Shown here piece by piece: positions 14,756 to 19,984 of a DNA stretch of 19,984 bases (the first letter of the stretch is position 1; every line of letters begins with the position of its first letter). The DNA is taken from assembly GCA_016719895.1 (NCBI GenBank), contig JADJYG010000009.1, positions 1-19,984 on the forward strand. The letters are read 5' to 3'. Origin of the DNA: Saprospirales bacterium. Its GTDB lineage: Bacteria; Bacteroidota; Bacteroidia; Chitinophagales; Saprospiraceae. Both the position numbers and the translations under genes were made by a program. The notes below the pieces were generated by a model. It had not been told where the DNA came from. It ran no database searches and saw only the letters and a program-made list of their open reading frames with translations.

Positions 14756-16819
14756 CTACTTCAAACTTCGTCGCAACAACTGCGCATTCAATGCCACCAC
14801 GATGGTGCTGACCGACATCAGTACCGCGCCGAAAGCCGGCGAGATCATCAGGTGCGGGTAAAAAATACCAGCAGCCAACGGGATGGTAACCAGATTATAT
14901 GCCGTGGCCCAAAACAGGTTTTGAACCATTTTCCGGTACGTCGCTTTCCCGAAACGTACCAGGCGCAGAATGTCTTGCGGATCGCTGTTCACCAGGATAA
15001 TATCGGCAGTTTCGGCAGCCACGTCGGTCCCGGAACCCACGGCAATGCCCACGTCGGCCCGGGCCAGCGCCGGGGCGTCGTTCACGCCGTCGCCGGTCAT
15101 GGCCACGAACTCGCCCTGCTTTTGCAACCTTTCCACGATCTCCACCTTTTGATGGGGCAGCACCTCGGCATAAACGTCGTTCAGGCCCAACTGCCGCTTG
15201 ACGCTTTCCGCCACCTGCTTGTTGTCACCCGTAGCCATCACGACTTTGACGCCGTCTTCGTGAAATGCGTCAACGGCCGAGGCGGATGTTTCGCGCAGAC
15301 GGTCGGCCAGGGCTATGAATCCGGCCAACCGGCCCTCCACCAGCACGAACACAATCGTTTCGGCGGCATCGCTCAGGACATTTTCGGGTAATGCAATGTT
15401 ATTGTCTTTGAGGTAATTGGGACTGACTACGAATACCTCTTTGCCGGCAATTTTCCCGCGAATTCCCCGCGAGGTAAGCGATTGAAAGTCGGTGACTTCT
15501 TGCAATGCCAACCCTTGCGCTTTGGCGTGTTTCACAATACCTTCGGCAATCGGGTGTTCCGAGTTTTGTTCCAGCGAAGCGGCCAGTTGCAGGATGTCTT
15601 GTTCGCTGTAAGCGGCGGAGTGCGTGGAAATGCGTGTCACCCCGAATGCGCCTTCGGTCAGGGTACCCGTTTTATCAAAGATAATGGCTGTGATTTTACG
15701 GGCGTTTTCAAAAGCCGTGCGGTTGCGGATCAACAAGCCGTGTTGCGCCGAAAGGGCCGTGGAAATGGCTACCACCAGGAATGGCCAATCCCAGCGCGTG
15801 CGGACAAGCGATTACCATGACCGTCACCATACGTTCAAGGGCGAAGGCCATCGGTTGGCCGGCCCAAAGCCAGTAAGCCAGGGTGAGCACTCCGGCGGCA
15901 ATGGCCAGGTAGGTCAGCCAACGAGCGGCGCGGTCAGCCAGGTTTTGTGTTTGGGATTTGCTGGCCTGGGCTTCCGAACCAGACGCACCACTTTTTGCAG
16001 GTAGCTGTCCTGCCCGGCGCCGGTCACTTCCATTTTCAATGCGCCGCTACCGTTTACCGACCCGGCGATGACTTTGGCGCCAACTTCTTTCACTACCGGC
16101 TGCGATTCGCCGGTAAGCATGGATTCGTTCACAAAACCCGAACCGTCCGTCACGACGCCGTCCGCCGGTATCTTTTCATTGGCTTTCACCAGTACCATGT
16201 CGCCGGGTTTCAGGTGTTGCACCGGGTGATCCTGCATCGAACCGTCTGACTGAATCATGTGCGCCTCGGCAGGCATCAGGCTCACCAGCATTTCCAGCGC
16301 CCGTGAAGCGCCCGACACGGTTTTCATTTCGATCCAGTGGCCGAGCAACATGACGACGATCAGCGTGGCGAGTTCCCAGTAAAAATCCATGCCCGGCAAC
16401 CCTAATGTGACGGCCACGCTGTAAACAAATGCCACCGTGGTCGCCATTGCGATGAGGGTCATCATACCAGGGTTGCGGTGGCGCAATTCCGCCACTGCAC
16501 CCGCCAAAAAAGGCTGATTGCCGTAAGCAAACAGCACGGACGACAGACCGAACAATACCCACTTTCGCCCCGCAAAATCCAGGTGGAACCCAAGGATATG
16601 TTGCACCATGTCGGACAAGATGAGAATCGGGATTGTCAACGCAAGCGACAGCCAGAACTTCTGCCGGAATCCTTCTACGGAATGGCCGGCGTGTTTATCG
16701 TGTCCCCCATGCGCGTTTCCATGCTTGGAGTGGCCGCGGTGATGGTGTTCCTCCACGGGTTTGGGCGCCGGTTTTTGCGCCGCCGCGACATGATGATGAT
16801 GATGGTGGTGCTGTTCCAT
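14756..16819 (-). pseudogene. copB: CopB-type P1B copper/silver ATPase with two frame breaks
   Basis: The restored product is about 687 aa. The N-terminus is His-rich, starting MEQ then seven His, with more His up to ~46. Six or more TM helices follow. Family motifs are TGES (phosphatase loop), CPH in the metal-site helix, DKTGTLTEG (phosphorylation), EHPIAEG, TGDN and GDGVNDAPAL, then YNLVTIPLAAG and the MSVST helix. CPH rather than CPC marks the CopB/P1B-3 class, which exports Cu or Ag from the cytoplasm using ATP. Frames break at 15974-15975 (GGG to GG after LVR) and ~15775-15785 (about two bases lost just after CPHALGLAIP). Both are repairable without losing motifs. Confidence 0.85.
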
Positions 16820-16947
16820 TGTGTTCGACAGTTAATAGTGCGATCAAAAGGTTAAAAAGGTTGCATGGCGGCCTGAAAAGTAACACGACAACCGGAAGGT
16901 GTTATCGGATAGGGCTCCCTTGGTCGGTTGCTTCACGGCAGGATTAC

Positions 16948-16964
16948 CTTTGTACGATACAAAG
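16948..16964. promoter_or_regulatory. Perfect 7-3-7 dyad in the gap between kelch gene and copB
   Basis: The sequence is CTTTGTA-cga-TACAAAG, two perfect 7-base arms with a 3-base centre. It lies ~130 bp upstream of copB in the gap 16820-17038, which holds no credible gene. On the + strand it overlaps TACCTTTG (16945-16952), a match to the Bacteroidota TAnnTTTG promoter element, with TTG triplets upstream at 16920-16922 and 16928-16930. It could be an operator for a metal-responsive repressor, but no regulator gene is visible. It is not the CopY box (TACA-nn-TGTA), because the half-sites are inverted. Confidence 0.45.
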
Positions 16965-17038
16965 TTCGGGGCAATGCCCAGGGCGGGCATTATGAAATTT
17001 TGGAAAGGATTTACGAAATTACAGGCGGTACGCTAACG

Positions 17039-18800
17039 TCACGGTTGAACCACCACCTTCCGAAAGAAAAACCGTGTCCCCGTTTCGATCCTCAAAAAAT
17101 ATACGCCTGCCGGACCGTCCGGTAGTGTCAACCGAATTTGCCCGGCATAATCCGGGATAAACTCATTCTGCCAGCGGCGCAAGATTTTTCCGGAGCCGTC
17201 CGACAATACGATGGACCGAACGTTTTCTCCTTTCGGCAATACGCCTTGCAGGAATATTTCGCGATTCGCCGGGTTGGGGAACACCGTAAAAAGGGTAACA
17301 GCCTGTGCTTTGCAAAACCACCGAAGTAGGCGCGTTGGTGCGCGCCACATCGAAAATGTATCGTCTCGCCGCGCTGGTAATCGGTTTTTCCCAGGTTCAG
17401 GATTTGCGGACGCACGCCCCGGAGCAGGTACGGCGGCTCGTAAGCATCGATGATGCTCAAAGGCGGCTCGTTGCCGGGCGCGCCTTCCCCGCCGGCCACT
17501 ATAATGCGACCGTCGGGCACCAAAATCGCCAAAGCGTGGTATTCCCGTTTGCGGGGCATCGGCGCAAGCCGCCGCCGGGTATCGGCGTATGGATCGTATT
17601 GATCGGTCAAGTCCATGTAGCCCCATTGGTTTACCGGCGATGGGTCGGAGGGGTCTTCCTTGGCCCCGGCGAGCACGAGGATACGGCGGTCGGGAGTCAG
17701 CACCGTTTCGGGCAGGAACGGAGCGGCGCGAAGTGCGCGCGCAGCGACCAGGCGTTGGCGACCGGGTCGTAGCGTTCAACAAGTTTTCCGCCGCTGCCTG
17801 TCGGGAACGGCTTAAAACCGATAGCAATGACATCGCCTTCCGGCAAATGCACCAATTCGTGATCCACGTGGTCGCCGTTGGGCATCCGGTTGCCTTGCAC
17901 AAAATCGGCGGCCAAGTCCCATTGTTCGGTCACCGGGTCAAACAGTTGCGGCGGGCGGAACGTCATCAGGACTTTGCCGCTGTACAGCGTCAGGATGGGT
18001 GATTGCTCCATGCCGATGGCCACCGTGTCTGCCCATTCGGTCGTACCGGCGATGGGGTCGTAGAGTTCGGAAGTCTTCACCCGAACGGGGTTGTTCAGCC
18101 CGCCTCCGCCTACGATGAGTAGTCGCCCGTCGGCGAGTTGGGTCATGGCGGGATACCAGCGGTAGTCGAGCATGAGCGGCAGGGGCTGCCAGGTTTGCGC
18201 GGCGAGGTCGAACTGTTTGATTTTCCGCGTACCGGGGCCGTAAATTTCCTGGTCCGTGCCGCCCGCCATGATGACCTTGTTGTTCCAAAGCAGTTTGGAG
18301 GCAGCGCAACCCTGCACCTGCATATCGCCCGGAATGGCAAGCGTATCGTCGAGCGCGGGGTCGAACACGAAAGGGTCTTTGGTATTGTGACAGTAATAAA
18401 TACTGCCGTCGGGCAACAAAACGCCGAGGTCGGTTCCGCCGAGCGGTTCGGGCGAATTCATGATCGTCGTCCACTGGCCGGGCTGCGTTTCGGGTTCCAG
18501 TTGCGCATCATGAATGACCGTGCCGACGATGCCCGTCGTGGCATTTTGAAAAAGTTCGAAGCCTCGCGCGGCAACATTGAAAAAAAAAAGTAGAGCGGGT
18601 CGAGGTTTTCAAAAAATAGACCCCGTTGGCATCAGTGCGAGCCTCCCGGAACATGGAAGTGTCGTTGAGAAAAATAGTCACCCGGGCATTGGGGACGGGT
18701 GTGCCGTTGGGGGCGGCAACTGTGCCGGTGAGGGTTTGAGCGGAAAGATAACCACAAACCAGTACAAAAGAGCGATAAACAGGATGGGGGTATGACGCAT
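17039..18800 (-). pseudogene. Galactose/glyoxal-oxidase-like kelch protein, T9SS tail, several frame breaks
   Basis: Restored, this is ~587 aa: signal peptide (MRHTPILFIAL...LSAQ), a carboxypeptidase-regulatory-like beta domain (LTGTVAAPNGTPVPNARVTI), a kelch propeller, and a T9SS type A tail (VFPNPANREIFLQGVLP...FFRKVVVQP). Propeller motifs match copper radical oxidases: QGCAA (Cys at 18306-18308), RWYPAMT (Tyr at 18153-18155), and REYHALA (Tyr-His at 17536-17541). The C-terminal domain that should hold the last copper His stops after NAPTSVVLQST and jumps to the T9SS tail. Frame breaks are at 18766-18769, 18580-18589 (A10), ~17714, 17353-17356 and ~17310-17325. It would be a secreted oxidase making H2O2, probably inactive if the deletion is real. 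Confidence 0.75.
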
Positions 18801-18868
18801 GGAGGTCGATTTAAAATTATTTGCGATGGTGATTTTACCCAGATTTTATCCTTGTGTTCCGGTATCTA

Positions 18869-19984
18869 TTATTTTTTTACAAAGGTTTTTCCGACAATTT
18901 CCCTCCCGTTTTCGCCCTTGATTTTCAAGAAGTATATTCCGGCAGCCAGATGCTGTACCTGAATACTTTGATCAGGCGAGATATCTTGCCGTAAACCGAA
19001 CCGCCGGTTTCTGAAAAAATTTCTACTTAATTTTGCCCTTCGGCGCCGGCACATGGAATTGCAGGGTCAGAAAATCCATGACTGGGTTCGGCTAAATTTG
19101 GACGGAATTACCCATTTCTGCTTCCGAGGTAGCACTGTGATGTTGAATATAAATGGCCGCCGCGTTTTGATGCCACAAAGCCTCGTTCACAGGGCATAAT
19201 AATTAATCCCGGATACTATCTTCTCCATTGATGATTGGTTGGAGTATGATGCCGATGCTTTCGCCAAGCGATAAAGTCGAGCGTATCGGTCGGTACGGCC
19301 GGTATTTGCGGAACACCGTTGCGAACGACCGCTGTCGCCGACAGTATTTCGGGGAAAATGACTTCCCGGCGCCCGGCGCCGAAATGGGTTAGCGTTAGGA
19401 AAACGGGTAATTGGTCGAGCGCTGTCAAGATTGCAACGTTGCCATTATAATCGCCCAATGCATCGCCGTACTGACCATTGATAACAAAATAATCCGGAGA
19501 AAATGGGGGCAGGTTCCCTTGTTGCGGCGGACTCAGGCGCCATTCCTTATCAATTTCACCCAAGAGCCAATGATAATCCTTGGAATATGGGGCCCTCTGT
19601 GTAGGCTCTTTTCTCTCCGCCAGCGGCCAGGAGGGTATATAGACCTGCCATACCCATTTGCCCGTGTACCGGGTTTTGTAATCCGCAGTGATAAAAATAA
19701 TCACCTGCTGCACTCGCCCGGAACGCAAAAACGGATGTATTGCCAGGTTGAATGATCTGTGGATTTACCGGTTCACTGTTGTTGGAAGTGTCGTTCCCGA
19801 ATCCATGCAAGTGAAAGGTGTGCGCCATATTGCCGGCGTTGTACACACTAACTCGAACGCTGTCACCTTCTGCAACCACAAGCCTCGGGCCGGGGTATGC
19901 TATCGGACTACCGCCGGGTATCTGAAACCCCCAAACGGGCAAATTTGCACCGTCGGGCATTTTCACCGTGCCGTCTTCGGAAGC
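18869..19984 (-). pseudogene. Cupredoxin/multicopper-oxidase-like secreted protein, T9SS tail, 5' end outside window
   Basis: The frame is open to the right edge, so the N-terminus is missing. The visible part begins ASEDGTVKMPDG and PGPRLVVAEGDSVRV. It then shows HTFHLHGF and YHCGLQNPVHGQMGM, a type-1 copper-like His, Cys, His, Met set. A second cupredoxin-like domain follows (FVINGQYGDALGDY...). The frame breaks near 19609-19612 (A4 on the coding strand), then again around 19260-19280 and 19190-19215. An in-frame TAG near 19093 falls where a Tyr would complete QI-Y-PNPVMDFLTLQF, the start of a T9SS tail. The end (LAAGIYFLKIKGENG...KTFVKK) is in another frame. It lies 68 bp upstream of the kelch gene in the same direction. 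Copper oxidation or a secreted role is likely. Confidence 0.7.

Noticed and set aside
16948..16964. CopY/BlaI-type operator
   Set aside because: Those have TACA-nn-TGTA; here the half-sites are in the opposite order (TGTA-n3-TACA).
16928..17125. Small + strand ORF across the copB-kelch gap
   Set aside because: It has no recognisable features, and its 3' part is antisense to the T9SS tail of the kelch gene.
1..19984. CRISPR array, tRNA or rRNA genes, insertion sequences, attachment sites, replication origin
   Set aside because: No regular spaced repeats, cloverleaf-like sequence, transposase or integrase motifs, or terminal repeats were seen by eye on either strand.

Overview
The window looks like chromosomal or accessory DNA of a Bacteroidota bacterium, possibly of the Saprospiria/Lewinella type. 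This is inferred from type IX secretion (T9SS) C-terminal sorting tails on two secreted proteins, one TAnnTTTG-type promoter motif, weak Shine-Dalgarno signals, and a Bacteroidota-style metal-efflux gene set. No tRNA, rRNA, CRISPR array, transposase or integrase was seen.

Region A (1-5097, + strand) is a tightly packed run of mostly small membrane-anchored proteins that I cannot match to a named system. In order it holds: a holin-like protein cut by the left edge; a signal-peptide/multi-TM protein; a spanin-like anchored protein; several single-TM proteins (one of 43 aa, one very Cys-rich); a 95-aa helical TM protein joined in frame to the first of two paralogous repeat proteins; the second paralog; a rhodanese-like protein; and a 46-aa TM protein. 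ATGA stop/start overlaps and short gaps suggest co-transcription. The style recalls the virion/lysis module of a prophage, perhaps a tailless membrane-containing or filamentous type. No capsid, packaging ATPase or replication gene is visible, so that identity is only a hypothesis.

Region B (5139-19984, all - strand) is a copper/silver/mercury-type resistance island. In the direction of transcription (right to left) it encodes: a secreted cupredoxin/multicopper-oxidase-like protein with a T9SS tail (cut by the right edge); a galactose/glyoxal-oxidase-like kelch protein with a T9SS tail; a gap of about 220 bp with a perfect 17-bp dyad; a CopB-type P1B ATPase; a Cys/His-rich secreted protein; a lipoprotein with two heavy-metal-binding repeats; a secreted HMA-domain protein; a CusA-type RND pump; a TolC-like outer-membrane factor; two CusB-type adaptors; an ArsR remnant; MerTP; and a GDCCVxC protein. 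The logic is inner-membrane export (CopB), periplasmic metal capture (HMBD and HMA proteins), trans-envelope efflux (CusA-adaptor-TolC) and secreted copper enzymes.

A striking feature is the distribution of lesions. Genes between 5.1 and 10.0 kb read cleanly apart from one truncated regulator. Between 10.3 and 19.6 kb at least a dozen single- or double-base indels, many in homopolymers, and an in-frame stop break cusA, the Cys/His-rich gene, copB, the kelch oxidase and the multicopper oxidase. In nearly all of them the restored protein keeps its family motifs, so sequence error or very recent decay is likely. The kelch oxidase is an exception, because it also lacks the segment that should carry one copper ligand.
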